Of a stretch of DNA of 64,000 nt, positions 8,753 to 17,234 are shown piece by piece. Where the stretch lies: the NCBI RefSeq assembly GCF_000720455.1, contig NZ_JOAK01000003.1, forward strand, positions 372,001 to 436,000. Reading direction: 5' to 3'. The translations under genes and the position numbers were made by a program. The notes beneath the pieces were generated by a model that saw only the letters and a list, made by a program, of their open reading frames with translations, did no database searches and was not told the DNA's origin. This stretch comes from Streptomyces virginiae (GTDB lineage Bacteria; Actinomycetota; Actinomycetes; Streptomycetales; Streptomycetaceae). Position 1 is the stretch's first letter. Each line of letters begins with the position of its first letter.

Positions 8753-9462
8753 CCACGCCCGGAACCCCCGCCACGACCGACGGGCCGGCGCCCCGCGTCG
8801 TGATAGCCGACGACCAGGACCTGGTCCGCACCGGCTTCCGGCTGATCCTGACGGCCCGCGGGATCGACGTGGTGGGCGTGGCCGCCGACGGCGCCGAGGC
8901 CCTCGCCCAGGTACGCCGGCTCCGTCCGGACGTCGTCCTGCTCGACATCCGCATGCCGGTCATGGACGGCCTGGAGGCCGCCCGGCGCATCCTCGCCGAA
9001 GCCCCGGACTGCCGGGTGATCATGCTGACCACCTTCGACCTCGACCAGTACGTGTACGCGGCCCTCGCCGCGGGAGCCAGCGGCTTCCTGCTCAAAGACG
9101 TCACCCCCGAACACCTCGCGGCCGCCGTCCGCCTGGTCGGCACCGGCGACGCGCTGCTCGCCCCGTCGATCACCCGCCGCCTGGTGGAGCGCTGCGCCCC
9201 GGGTGCGGCAGCCAGGGACCGTGTCACGACCGCCGGCACCCACCGCGAACTGGCCGCGCTGACACCGCGCGAACGCGAGGTGCTGACCCTGATGGGCCAC
9301 GGCCGCTCCAACTCCGAACTGGCAGGGGACCTGACGCTCAGCGAAGCCACGGTGAAGACCCATGTGGCCCGCATCTTCGCCAAGTTGTCCCTGCGCGACC
9401 GGGCCCAGGCCGTGGTCCTCGCCTACGAGACCGGCCTCGTGACACCAGGTTCGGGTGGCTGA
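8749..9462 (+). CDS. NarL-family response regulator
   Basis: 237 residues starting at GTG 8749, overlapping the kinase stop (GTGA). The receiver domain has the acidic pair in VVIADDQDLV, the phosphoacceptor D66 in VVLLDIRMP, and the conserved Lys in FLLKDVTPEH. A linker leads to a LuxR-type helix-turn-helix (LTPREREVLTLMGHGRSNSE through LSEATVKTHVARI). It is the cognate partner of the upstream kinase and likely controls the divergent ABC transporter. Confidence 0.95.
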   Translation: MTTPGTPATTDGPAPRVVIADDQDLVRTGFRLILTARGIDVVGVAADGAEALAQVRRLRPDVVLLDIRMPVMDGLEAARRILAEAPDCRVIMLTTFDLDQYVYAALAAGASGFLLKDVTPEHLAAAVRLVGTGDALLAPSITRRLVERCAPGAAARDRVTTAGTHRELAALTPREREVLTLMGHGRSNSELAGDLTLSEATVKTHVARIFAKLSLRDRAQAVVLAYETGLVTPGSGG

Positions 9463-9469
9463 CGGACCG

Positions 9470-11044
9470 TCACGGCACCCGCTGCGCCATCACGTCCGGG
9501 GGCAGCGAGGGGTTGCCTGCCGCGGCCTCCACCACCTCGGGGTCCGGATCGTCGAGAAGCCCGACGACGATCCCCGCCGGGAGCGCCGGATGGGTGGCGG
9601 CGCGCACCCGCGCCTTCGCGTCGGCCAGGCAGGGCAGCAGCGCCCCGGCGGTCGCGTTCGGATGCGAGGCGATCTCCCGCAGCGCCCGCCGCGCCGGCGG
9701 CTCGTGCCGGGCCAGCTCCGCCAGCAGGTCGCCGGGCACGTCCGGATTGGCCGCGACCCGAGCGATGACCTGCTGGCCGTGCAGCGCCACCATGGCCCGC
9801 AGCCGCTCTGGTGCCAGACCCGGGTGCGGGGCCACGGCTTTGGCCACCGAGGCGTCCGGATCGGCGGCGAGCCGGTCGCGCAACTCCGGCGGCAGATCGT
9901 GCCGGTGGGCCACGAGCATCCGTACGCGCGCGTTCGCCGACGCGGCCGCCTGCGCGAGCTCCTCCGCGGTGGCGGCGGAGATCCGCGGCAGCGGATGCGG
10001 GCCCAGGCGGGTCGTGGGGGTCAGCCGCGCCAGCACGTCGAACGGCACCCGCGGATGCCGTGCGACGGCCCGCCGTACTTCGACATCGGGGTCGGCGGCC
10101 AGGACGCGGCTCACCTCGGGGCCGGTCCCCGGGTTCTGCGCGACGGAGGCGCGTATCCCGGGCACGGGGTCACCCGCGAGGCGGGCATAGACCTCCGCCG
10201 GCAGACCGGGGTGCTCGGCGACGGCCCGGCGCAGCCACACGGACGAATCCTCCGCGAAGCCCGCAACGGCCTCCGGGGGAGCCGCAGGGTTGGACAGGGC
10301 CCGCGCCCAGGTGCCCTGGACGGTCGAGCCGTGCGCCCCGTCGCATGCGGCGCCGGCCGGAAGGTCGCAGTCGACGTCCTGGCAGTAGGGGTCGTGGGTG
10401 AAGGGGATCTCCCGGCTGTCGCACACGAGGCAGGACAGGGCGGGCGGCAGACCGTGTCCGGTGAGCAGAGCCGCCAGCGCGGCGGGCGGCACGGCCTCGT
10501 TGCCGGCCACTGCCTGCCGGACCTCGGCGTGCGGATGCCGCGCGAGGCGGTCCGCGACCGGCGCGGACGTGGTCCACCACGCGAGCTCGGCGGCCACCTC
10601 GGGGTCCGCGTCGGCGGCCAGGGCGTCCTCGACGTCCGCCGGCAGCCCGGGGCAGGAGGCGAGCTGCCGGCGCAGCGACGGGTCGGGGTCCGCGGCGAAC
10701 CGGCGGGCCCACTCCGGGAGGCCGCGGCCCTCGTCGAGGAGGGCGAGGGCCGCGAGCGGCCACACGGCCGGGTCGACGTCGGCTGCGCCCAGGTGCCCGT
10801 CGCGGGCGAGCAGTGCGGGGGTGTCCTCGTCGAGCGCGGCCAGGGCCGCCACCTGAGCGGGGCGGAGATCGGAGCGCTCGGACAGGTGCCGGACGAGCAC
10901 GTCGGCGAGATAGTCGGCGGGAAGACCGGCGGGGTCGGAGGGGGCCGACGGCTCGGGCGCCGCCGCGGCAAGGGCGATCAGCCGGTCGACCAGCTCGGGC
11001 GGCAGCGCGGGATTGGCGGCGAGGCCGCACAGGAGGCGGTTCAG
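9470..11044 (-). CDS. Leucine-rich repeat variant (LRV) protein with Cys insert
   Basis: About 524 residues made of repeats of the form ANPALPPELVDRLI, EHPGLPAEVYARLA and ANPDVPGDLLAELA, spaced about 24-25 residues apart. This is the LRV superhelix, a scaffold for protein contacts. In the middle sits SCLVCDSREIPFTHDPYC followed by QDVDC, a CX2CX12CX4C cluster that could hold zinc or an iron-sulfur centre; LRV proteins with an N-terminal 4Fe-4S cluster are known. The first repeat begins only a few codons after CTG 11044, which overlaps the LysR stop (CTGA) and lies 7 nt after GGAG, so I infer a CTG start with translational coupling. No ATG or GTG fits as well. Confidence 0.75.
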   Translation of the reverse strand: MNRLLCGLAANPALPPELVDRLIALAAAAPEPSAPSDPAGLPADYLADVLVRHLSERSDLRPAQVAALAALDEDTPALLARDGHLGAADVDPAVWPLAALALLDEGRGLPEWARRFAADPDPSLRRQLASCPGLPADVEDALAADADPEVAAELAWWTTSAPVADRLARHPHAEVRQAVAGNEAVPPAALAALLTGHGLPPALSCLVCDSREIPFTHDPYCQDVDCDLPAGAACDGAHGSTVQGTWARALSNPAAPPEAVAGFAEDSSVWLRRAVAEHPGLPAEVYARLAGDPVPGIRASVAQNPGTGPEVSRVLAADPDVEVRRAVARHPRVPFDVLARLTPTTRLGPHPLPRISAATAEELAQAAASANARVRMLVAHRHDLPPELRDRLAADPDASVAKAVAPHPGLAPERLRAMVALHGQQVIARVAANPDVPGDLLAELARHEPPARRALREIASHPNATAGALLPCLADAKARVRAATHPALPAGIVVGLLDDPDPEVVEAAAGNPSLPPDVMAQRVP

Positions 11045-11970
11045 GGACGGGCTCCGATCTGTGTGGTGGCAGTGGTGGCAGCAGCCGTGAGGGCATCGGC
11101 CAGTGCTTCGGCCCAGGGGTTCGCGCGACGCCGGGGCGGCAGGACCAGGCCGATGTGCCGGGCGGGACGCGGGGGTTCGACAGGGACCGCGACCGACTCC
11201 GCCTCCGGGGCGCCGGCCAGCGCGACCCGGGGGACGAGGGACACACCGACCCCCGCCGCGACGAGCGTCCGGGCGAAGAAGTAGTCGGTGGTGGAGGCCC
11301 CCACGCGCAGGTCGAAACCGGCGAGCTCCGCGTAACGGCGCAGGAACGCCTCCGTCTTGAGACAGCCCAGCACCCACCGGTCGGCGGACAGTTCGCCGAG
11401 GTCCACCGAGGACCGGCCGGCCAGACGGTGACCGCGCGGCAGCACCACCCACAGCGGATCCTCCATCAGCGGCTGCCAGTCGAGGTCCCGGCGCACACCC
11501 GGACCCACCGGCGGCGGCCCGTCGAAGTGGTAGGCCACAGCGAGATCCGCCGCGCCTCCGCGCACCATCGGTACCGCGTCCTCCGGTTCGCTCTCCAGCA
11601 CCGTCAGCTCCACCTCCGGATGCGCTTCCACGAAGCGGGAGAGCGCCGCCGGCAGCAGATGCCGGCCGCCACTGGTGAAGGTGGCGACGGTGAGCCGCGG
11701 CCGCTCCTGCGTCAGCCGGTCGATGGCGCGGCGCACCTGGTCCAGCTCGGCGGTGATCGTCTCCGCCGCCTCCACGAGCAGCCGTCCCGGCTCCGTGAGC
11801 GTGACACCGCGGGTACTGCGCACCGCCACCGGATGGCCGAGGGCGCGCTCCAGCGCTGCGATGTTCTGGGAGACGGCCGACGGGGTCAGCAACAGGGCCC
11901 CGGCGGCCTTGTTGAAGCTGCCGTGCTCGGCCACCGCCCGCAGGACGCGCAACCGCTGCACATCGATCAT
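11041..11970 (-). CDS. LysR-family transcriptional regulator
   Basis: 309 residues. The N-terminal winged helix (LRVLRAVAEHGSFNKAAGAL, LTPSAVSQNIAALERALG) is followed by a LysR substrate-binding domain (LTVATFTSGGRHLLPAALSR onward). It diverges from the epimerase gene at 12042, with 71 nt between, the classic arrangement for a LysR protein controlling a neighbour. Its stop overlaps the putative start of the LRV gene, so it may also set that gene's translation. The effector is unknown. Confidence 0.93.
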   Translation of the reverse strand: MIDVQRLRVLRAVAEHGSFNKAAGALLLTPSAVSQNIAALERALGHPVAVRSTRGVTLTEPGRLLVEAAETITAELDQVRRAIDRLTQERPRLTVATFTSGGRHLLPAALSRFVEAHPEVELTVLESEPEDAVPMVRGGAADLAVAYHFDGPPPVGPGVRRDLDWQPLMEDPLWVVLPRGHRLAGRSSVDLGELSADRWVLGCLKTEAFLRRYAELAGFDLRVGASTTDYFFARTLVAAGVGVSLVPRVALAGAPEAESVAVPVEPPRPARHIGLVLPPRRRANPWAEALADALTAAATTATTQIGARP

Positions 11971-12041
11971 CAGTTTTCCTTACGACCCGTTCAGCAGCTG
12001 GTCGGTTCCGCTGGGGACGATACAACGCCAGAGTCGGACGC

Positions 12042-12983
12042 ATGAAGCGGATTCTTGTCATCGGCGGTAGCCGGTACTTCGGGAAGTCCCTGGTCACGCG
12101 GTTGCGCGACGCCGGGGACGAGGTCACGGTCCTCAACCGGGGCTCCAGCGCCCCGCCCCCCGCCGGTGTCGGCCGGCTCCTCGCCGACCGCGACGACGAG
12201 GCCGGCCTGCGGGAGGCCCTGGGCCGACGCGACTTCGACGTCGTGGTCGACCAGGTCTGCTACACGCCTCTCCAGGCCGCCGTCGCCCGCAGGGTGTTCG
12301 CCGCACGGACCGGTCGCTACGTGATGACCTCCACGATGGAGGTGTACGACCCGGCCACCCTCCCCGCCGCCGCCGCGCCGCACACCGTGCCCGTGATCGA
12401 AGCGGCCTTGGACCCTACGCGGCCGCCGCTCACGCCGCCCCTCCCGGACCGGCCGGGGCCCGGCCCCGAGCACACCGGCGCCCACGCGTACGCGGAGGGG
12501 AAGCGACGGGCCGAGGCCGTCTTCCTGAGCGAACCGCCCTTCCCGTACGTCTGCGTGCGGACCGCGCATGTCCTCGGGGGCGGCGCGGCGGAGTTCACCG
12601 GCCGCCTCGCCCACTACGTCGAGCGGATCGGCGCCGGAAGGTCGGTCGACGTCCACGAAGCCCCGTACGGCACCTCGTTCATCCACCACCTGGAGATGGC
12701 CGACTTCCTCGACTGGACCGCGCGGCAGACCTTCACCGGACCCGTCAACGCCGCCTCGCACGGAGCCCCGGACGTGCTCGCGCTCGGTGCGACCGTCGCG
12801 GAACGGCTCGGACGGCGCCCCCGCTACCGGGTCGTCGGAGCGGGTGCGGACGCCTCACCCTTCTCCTTCGACCGCGCCTACGCCATGGACAACGGCCGGG
12901 CCGAGGCGCTGGGCTTCGTCTTCGGCCGGGTCGCCGACTGGCTGCCGGAGGCGGTCGCCGAGACCGTGCGCGCCGCGGCGTGA
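12042..12983 (+). CDS. NAD(P)-dependent epimerase/dehydratase (extended SDR)
   Basis: 313 residues with an N-terminal Rossmann motif ILVIGGSRYFGKSLVTRLRD (GGxxxxG variant) and SDR features in RYVMTSTMEVYD and HAYAEGKRRAE, where the YxxxK-type pair occurs. The family reduces, epimerises or dehydrates nucleotide sugars and related compounds, and some members resemble isoflavone reductases or RNA-binding SDRs. The divergent LysR regulator probably controls it. The substrate cannot be assigned. Confidence 0.87.
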   Translation: MKRILVIGGSRYFGKSLVTRLRDAGDEVTVLNRGSSAPPPAGVGRLLADRDDEAGLREALGRRDFDVVVDQVCYTPLQAAVARRVFAARTGRYVMTSTMEVYDPATLPAAAAPHTVPVIEAALDPTRPPLTPPLPDRPGPGPEHTGAHAYAEGKRRAEAVFLSEPPFPYVCVRTAHVLGGGAAEFTGRLAHYVERIGAGRSVDVHEAPYGTSFIHHLEMADFLDWTARQTFTGPVNAASHGAPDVLALGATVAERLGRRPRYRVVGAGADASPFSFDRAYAMDNGRAEALGFVFGRVADWLPEAVAETVRAAA

Positions 12984-13008
12984 CGGCGTGACCTCGCCAT
13001 GGGGGGCG

Positions 13009-13521
13009 TCACGACGCCGGCAGGCCGAGGATCTCCAGGATGCCCTCCGCGTACGCCGCCGTACCGGACCCGGGGACGGCGGCCAGTTCGAGGCGGAATC
13101 CGTCCACACCGGTACGGATGAAGGCGGCGCACTGGCCGTGCAGCCCGGCCTCGTGGGTGCCGCCGTCGTCCACCGTGCACAGCAGGGCCAGCAGGGTCCA
13201 CAGCAGCGCCTCGCGGGTCGCCCTCCGGGGCGGCCGCGCGGACCACACCGCCATCAGCACGGCGCACACCGCCGGAGCCGGCGGCTTCAGGTGCTGCGCG
13301 AAGAAGACATGGCCCTCCAGCGCGTGGAACGCGGCGGGATGACCCTCCGCGGCGTCGCGCACGGCGTCCACGAGATGGCCCGCGGACCGGCCGCAGCCGC
13401 ACTCGATGCCCTCCCAGTCGTGCCGTGCGATCTCCGCCATCACGGAGTCCGGAACCATCGGGCTGCGCGGTAGCGCGCTCTGGCGCCGCAGGGCATGCGG
13501 CTGCTTCTCACTCCCCCTCAT
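13009..13521 (-). CDS. Conserved hypothetical protein
   Basis: About 170 residues beginning MRGSEKQPHALRRQ. The conserved-looking core DWEGIECGCGRSAGHLVDAV has a CxC motif, then an alanine-rich helical middle and the tail AEGILEILGLPAS. I see no signal peptide or known domain. The start is uncertain: ATG 13521 has no clear ribosome site, and GTG 13578 upstream would add 19 residues. It diverges from the DUF2330 gene at 13607. Confidence 0.6.
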   Translation of the reverse strand: MRGSEKQPHALRRQSALPRSPMVPDSVMAEIARHDWEGIECGCGRSAGHLVDAVRDAAEGHPAAFHALEGHVFFAQHLKPPAPAVCAVLMAVWSARPPRRATREALLWTLLALLCTVDDGGTHEAGLHGQCAAFIRTGVDGFRLELAAVPGSGTAAYAEGILEILGLPAS

Positions 13522-13606
13522 GCGCCACAGTATGAGCCAGGCCGGATCGCGCAGCGAGAGGGGGCGGAACCGGATCACACGATCGGCCGTCTGAGACCCC
13601 GTGTGG

Positions 13607-14929
13607 ATGAAACGAAGGATCCTTTTTCTGCTGTTCGCCCTGCTCGCGACGCAGGTGGGCTCACTCGTCAGCCCCGCCTATGCCTGCGGCTGCGGGGCGA
13701 TGATCCCCGACGGCAAGACCGCCATCGGCGTCGACCGGGAGACCTCCGTCGTGCGCTGGGACGGCCGTACGGAACAGATCGTCATGCGCTTCACCGTCGG
13801 CGGGAACGCGCAGCGGGCCGCCTGGATCATGCCGGTGCCGGGACGTGCCACGGTGGAGCTCGGCGACGGCGACATGTTCGACGAACTGCGCGAGCTGACC
13901 CGGCCCGAGCGCAAGACCCGCTCCTACTTCTGGCCGCGCAGCGGAGACTGGCCCTTCTCCCAGGTCACCGGCGACGGCGCGGGCGCCCCGGCGCCGGGCG
14001 CCGCACCGCCCGTCGGGGTCGTCGGCCGCGAGCAGCTCGGCGACTTCGACGTGGCCCGGCTGACCGCCACCGACCCCGACGCCCTCAAGAACTGGCTGGA
14101 GAGCAACGGCTTCAAGCTCCCCGACCGCCTCGCCACCGAGGTCAAGCCGTACGTCGACCAGCACTGGGAGTACGTGGCGATACGCCTCGCCCCGCGCGAC
14201 GGCGCAAAGGGCAAGGTGCTCCGCGGCGACCTGGACCCGCTGAAGATCCGCTTCGACAGCGACCGGCTGGTCTACCCGATGCGGCTCTCCCGCATGGCCA
14301 GGACACCGCAGTCACTCGGCCTGTACGTACTGGCCGACCACCGCATGGAGCCCGCCACCACCATCGGCGGCTCCGCACCCGAGGTGACCTTCGCGGGCAC
14401 CATCGAGCCGAAGGACGGCCCGCTCGCCGCGCTCACCGGCGCAAAGCCGGTGTTCCTCACGGCGATCGACCAGCAGTTCCCGGATCCCGGCCGCATCGAC
14501 GCCGACCACGAACTGCGCGCGACACCGAAGGACACCCCCTACCGCCGGGCCGTCTACCGCTACGAGCTGCTCACGGTGGGGGACGGCATCCCGGTCTGGC
14601 TCCTGACGGTCTCGGCGGCCGCCGTGGCCCTCGCCTCCACCGGCTACGCCCTGACCCGCCGCCGTCGTCGTCGTAGTCGCCCCGGTCCGCCACCGTTTAA
14701 GGGACGTCGCAGGGGCGGCGCAGGAGGGCGGTCCACAGGAAGGCCTCGCCGAAGAGGGGGGACTCGGCGGGCTCGTCGTTCATGCGGCGCAGCTCGACTT
14801 CGGTCAGATCGGCGAAGATGCCGCGCAGGGAATCCGGGGTGTAGGCGAGACCGCCCTGGAGGCCCGCTTCGCGGTAGAACGCCTCGTCCGGGAGCTCCGA
14901 GCCCATCGAACCGGACGCGAAGCAGGTGA
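13607..14929 (+). CDS. DUF2330 secreted/membrane protein, 3' end suspect
   Basis: Starts MKRRILFLLFALLATQVGS, a signal peptide, and continues into a DUF2330 domain (YACGCGAMIP, AAWIMPVPG, ELTRPERKTRSYFWP, PYVDQHWEYVAIRLAP). A C-terminal membrane helix IPVWLLTVSAAAVALAST (about residues 325-345) ends in an Arg run, so the protein is exported and anchored. After about residue 364 the frame runs antisense through the methyltransferase gene for 233 nt, adding about 77 low-complexity residues. TAG 14674 and TAA 14698 lie in the neighbouring frame, right after CGT repeats. A slipped repeat or frameshift probably removed the true stop near 14700. Confidence 0.75.
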   Translation: MKRRILFLLFALLATQVGSLVSPAYACGCGAMIPDGKTAIGVDRETSVVRWDGRTEQIVMRFTVGGNAQRAAWIMPVPGRATVELGDGDMFDELRELTRPERKTRSYFWPRSGDWPFSQVTGDGAGAPAPGAAPPVGVVGREQLGDFDVARLTATDPDALKNWLESNGFKLPDRLATEVKPYVDQHWEYVAIRLAPRDGAKGKVLRGDLDPLKIRFDSDRLVYPMRLSRMARTPQSLGLYVLADHRMEPATTIGGSAPEVTFAGTIEPKDGPLAALTGAKPVFLTAIDQQFPDPGRIDADHELRATPKDTPYRRAVYRYELLTVGDGIPVWLLTVSAAAVALASTGYALTRRRRRRSRPGPPPFKGRRRGGAGGRSTGRPRRRGGTRRARRSCGAARLRSDRRRCRAGNPGCRRDRPGGPLRGRTPRPGAPSPSNRTRSR

Positions 14930-15437
14930 GTGCCAGGTGCCCGCCGGGGGCCAGCGCCCGGTCGAGGAGGGCGAGGTAGCTGACCCGGCGGTGGGGCGGC
15001 AGGTGGTGGAAGCAGCCAGAGTCGTAGATCAGGTCGTACGGGCCGCTCAGCACGGTGGAGGCGAGCGCGAAGGCGTCCCCGCAGTGGAAGCGGATGTCCG
15101 CCCCCGCCTCGCGGGCGCGTTCCTCGGCCCACGAGACGGCCTGCGGCGACAGGTCGACCGCGTCCACCTCGAAGCCCAGGGAGGCCATGTGGAGGGCGTT
15201 GCGGCCGGGACCGCAGCCCAGGTCGAGGGCGCGCCCCGGGGTGATCAGGCCGCGGTCGAGGTACGAGACCAGGTTCTCGTCCGGCTTCGCCACGAAGAAC
15301 GGCACCGGCTTCGAGCGGTCCGCGTAGAAGCCGTCCCACCAGGACGCGCCGTCGGCGGTCCAGCGGTCGGCCTCCGGTGCGAACAGGCCGTCCATGAGCC
15401 GCAGTACGTCTTCCATGGTGCGAACGTGCCGGTCCAT
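14697..15437 (-). CDS. Class I SAM-dependent methyltransferase
   Basis: 246 residues. Motif I is RALDLGCGPGRNALHMA (about 69-85), then VDAVDLSPQAVSWAEE, where the acidic residue binds the SAM ribose, and DLIYDSGCFHHLPPHRR as motif IV. The C-terminal sheet ends FLWTALLRRP. It resembles small-molecule or TehB/thiopurine-like methyltransferases rather than protein or rRNA enzymes, but no substrate can be named. The 3' end converges on, and overlaps antisense with, the extended DUF2330 reading frame. Confidence 0.9.
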   Translation of the reverse strand: MDRHVRTMEDVLRLMDGLFAPEADRWTADGASWWDGFYADRSKPVPFFVAKPDENLVSYLDRGLITPGRALDLGCGPGRNALHMASLGFEVDAVDLSPQAVSWAEERAREAGADIRFHCGDAFALASTVLSGPYDLIYDSGCFHHLPPHRRVSYLALLDRALAPGGHLALTCFASGSMGSELPDEAFYREAGLQGGLAYTPDSLRGIFADLTEVELRRMNDEPAESPLFGEAFLWTALLRRPCDVP

Positions 15438-15487
15438 CCGGTCCCCCCTCCCGAGACCAAGATCCTATAGGGGGACGGGGAGCCTGG

Positions 15488-17122
15488 TCAGAGCGGGCGG
15501 GGCGGCTGGGTCCGCCAGAAGGCGCACTGGTGGTCGGCGCCGAACGACGTGGTCGTCCGCGTCGCCGACGGGTGGAGGGTCAGCACCGTACCGGTACCGG
15601 TGCCCGTCGGCGGCCAGACGGCCTGACCCGGTACGACCGGGGCGCCGAAGCGCGCGAACGCACCCCAGTACCGCTTCATCCGGTTCCCGAGCGCGACCTG
15701 GACCGGGGTCAGCGGACGCTCGCCCATGGTGAAGTCGTGCAGGTAGGCCAGCTCCGCACTGTGCGCGTTCGACTCGTCCAGGCCCGGTACCTGCGCACCC
15801 GCCAGGGTGGGCGAGCGCGGGTCGTCGAACTCGTAGACGAACGTCGGCACCTGAGAGGCGAACAGCTGCGCGGTCCACGCGGTGTGGCAGGCGAAGGTCG
15901 AGTCCGTCATCAGCGCCGAGAGCGCCAGGTACGGCGAGCCGTGCTCCGCGACCGGATAGCGGGCCAGCACCTCCGGCCCGGCGGCCCCGTAGCCCGCCAG
16001 GACCTGCGCCGCGTACTCCTCCGCGGTCAGCCGCGGCTGCGTCAGCGCGACGAAGAAGCGGGCCTCGGAGCGGGTGCTCCCGATCAGGACCGGCACCTTG
16101 TTCCACGCTCCGCTCCCGATGGCCCGCGCGGGCGCGGCCGGCAGCAGTCCGTCACCGAAGGCCGGGCCCGGCGTGGGCAGCGTACGGGCGGCCTCGACCA
16201 GGGCCGGTCCGGACGCGCCGCGCAGGCAGGCGGCCGCCTCGGCCGGGACGGAGCACCCCGCCTTCGCGGCGAAGGACCGAGCGTGCGCCTGCGCCGCTGC
16301 GCCGTCCGGCGTACCCAGCAGGGTGCACGGACCGCTCTGCAGCACGGCCCGGTGGAAGAGGCCGGCGGCCGACGGGGCGGCCAGCAGCGCGCAGACGGAG
16401 CCGCTGCCCGCGGACTGGCCGGAGATCGTGACGCTTCCCGGGTCGCCGCCGAAAGCGGTGATGTTCTCCCGGGTCCACCGCAGTGCCTCGACCTGGTCCA
16501 TCAGGCCGAAGGACCCGGAGCGCAGGCCGTTCTCGCGGCTCAGCTCGGGCAGCGCCAGGTAACCGAGCTGCCCGAGGCGGTAGTTGATGCTCACCACCAC
16601 GCTGCCGGTCAGCTCGGCCATGGTGCGCCCGCCGAACTGGGTGCCCGTACCCTGGCTGTACGCGCCCCCGTGCATCCAGAGGACGACGGGGAGGCGCGCT
16701 CCGGGGCGGGCGGTCCGGGGCCGGTACACGTCGAGGTACAGGCAGTCCTCGCTGACGGTCTGCGGATCGGCCAGGCCGAACGGCGAGAACTGCAGGCAGG
16801 CCGGGGCGGGTCGGGTGGCCTCCCGCACCCCGTGCCACCGGGCCGGTGGCCGGGGCGCCCGCAGCCGTCCCGTCCCGACCGGGGGAGCGGCGTAGGGGAC
16901 GCCGAGGAACTCCTCGGCGCCGTCCCGTGCCCGGCCGCGCAGTGTGCCCTGGGCGACGGCGACCACCGGACGCGGCGGCCCGCCCGGTGCGGTGGTGGTG
17001 GCGGCGGTGGGCGCGGCGGCGGTGGTCGGCGCCGAGGCGAGCAGGGCCGCCAGGGCCAGGGTCGCTGCGAGCAGGGATCTCTGCGAAGGCAGCCGCGACA
17101 GCGGATTTCCGGGCCTCGTCAT
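15488..17122 (-). CDS. Secreted type-B carboxylesterase
   Basis: 544 residues with an N-terminal signal peptide (RSLLAATLALAALLASAPTTA, about 15-35). It has the carboxylesterase-B hallmarks FLGVPYAAPPVG, EDCLYLDVYRP, the oxyanion loop WMHGGAYSQG and the nucleophile serine in GQSAGSGSV (about residue 235); a C-terminal His lies in LHDFTMGERP. It hydrolyses carboxylic esters outside the cell. It is the last gene of a minus-strand run with SurE and an MFS transporter, likely read from the operator-bearing promoter near 19720. Confidence 0.92.
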   Translation of the reverse strand: MTRPGNPLSRLPSQRSLLAATLALAALLASAPTTAAAPTAATTTAPGGPPRPVVAVAQGTLRGRARDGAEEFLGVPYAAPPVGTGRLRAPRPPARWHGVREATRPAPACLQFSPFGLADPQTVSEDCLYLDVYRPRTARPGARLPVVLWMHGGAYSQGTGTQFGGRTMAELTGSVVVSINYRLGQLGYLALPELSRENGLRSGSFGLMDQVEALRWTRENITAFGGDPGSVTISGQSAGSGSVCALLAAPSAAGLFHRAVLQSGPCTLLGTPDGAAAQAHARSFAAKAGCSVPAEAAACLRGASGPALVEAARTLPTPGPAFGDGLLPAAPARAIGSGAWNKVPVLIGSTRSEARFFVALTQPRLTAEEYAAQVLAGYGAAGPEVLARYPVAEHGSPYLALSALMTDSTFACHTAWTAQLFASQVPTFVYEFDDPRSPTLAGAQVPGLDESNAHSAELAYLHDFTMGERPLTPVQVALGNRMKRYWGAFARFGAPVVPGQAVWPPTGTGTGTVLTLHPSATRTTTSFGADHQCAFWRTQPPRPL

Positions 17123-17234
17123 CCGTCCTCCTGGAATCTCGTGCGGGGGTCAAGGGGGCAGGGGGGCAGGGGGTGGCAGGGAGGTGGCAGGGGGCGGGCC
17201 GCAGGTCGCTCCGCCCCCTGCCGGTCCGTGGGTG

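Noticed and set aside
11045..12136. Extending the LRV protein to a start upstream within the LysR gene
   Set aside because: The extension is a shadow of LysR without LRV repeats.
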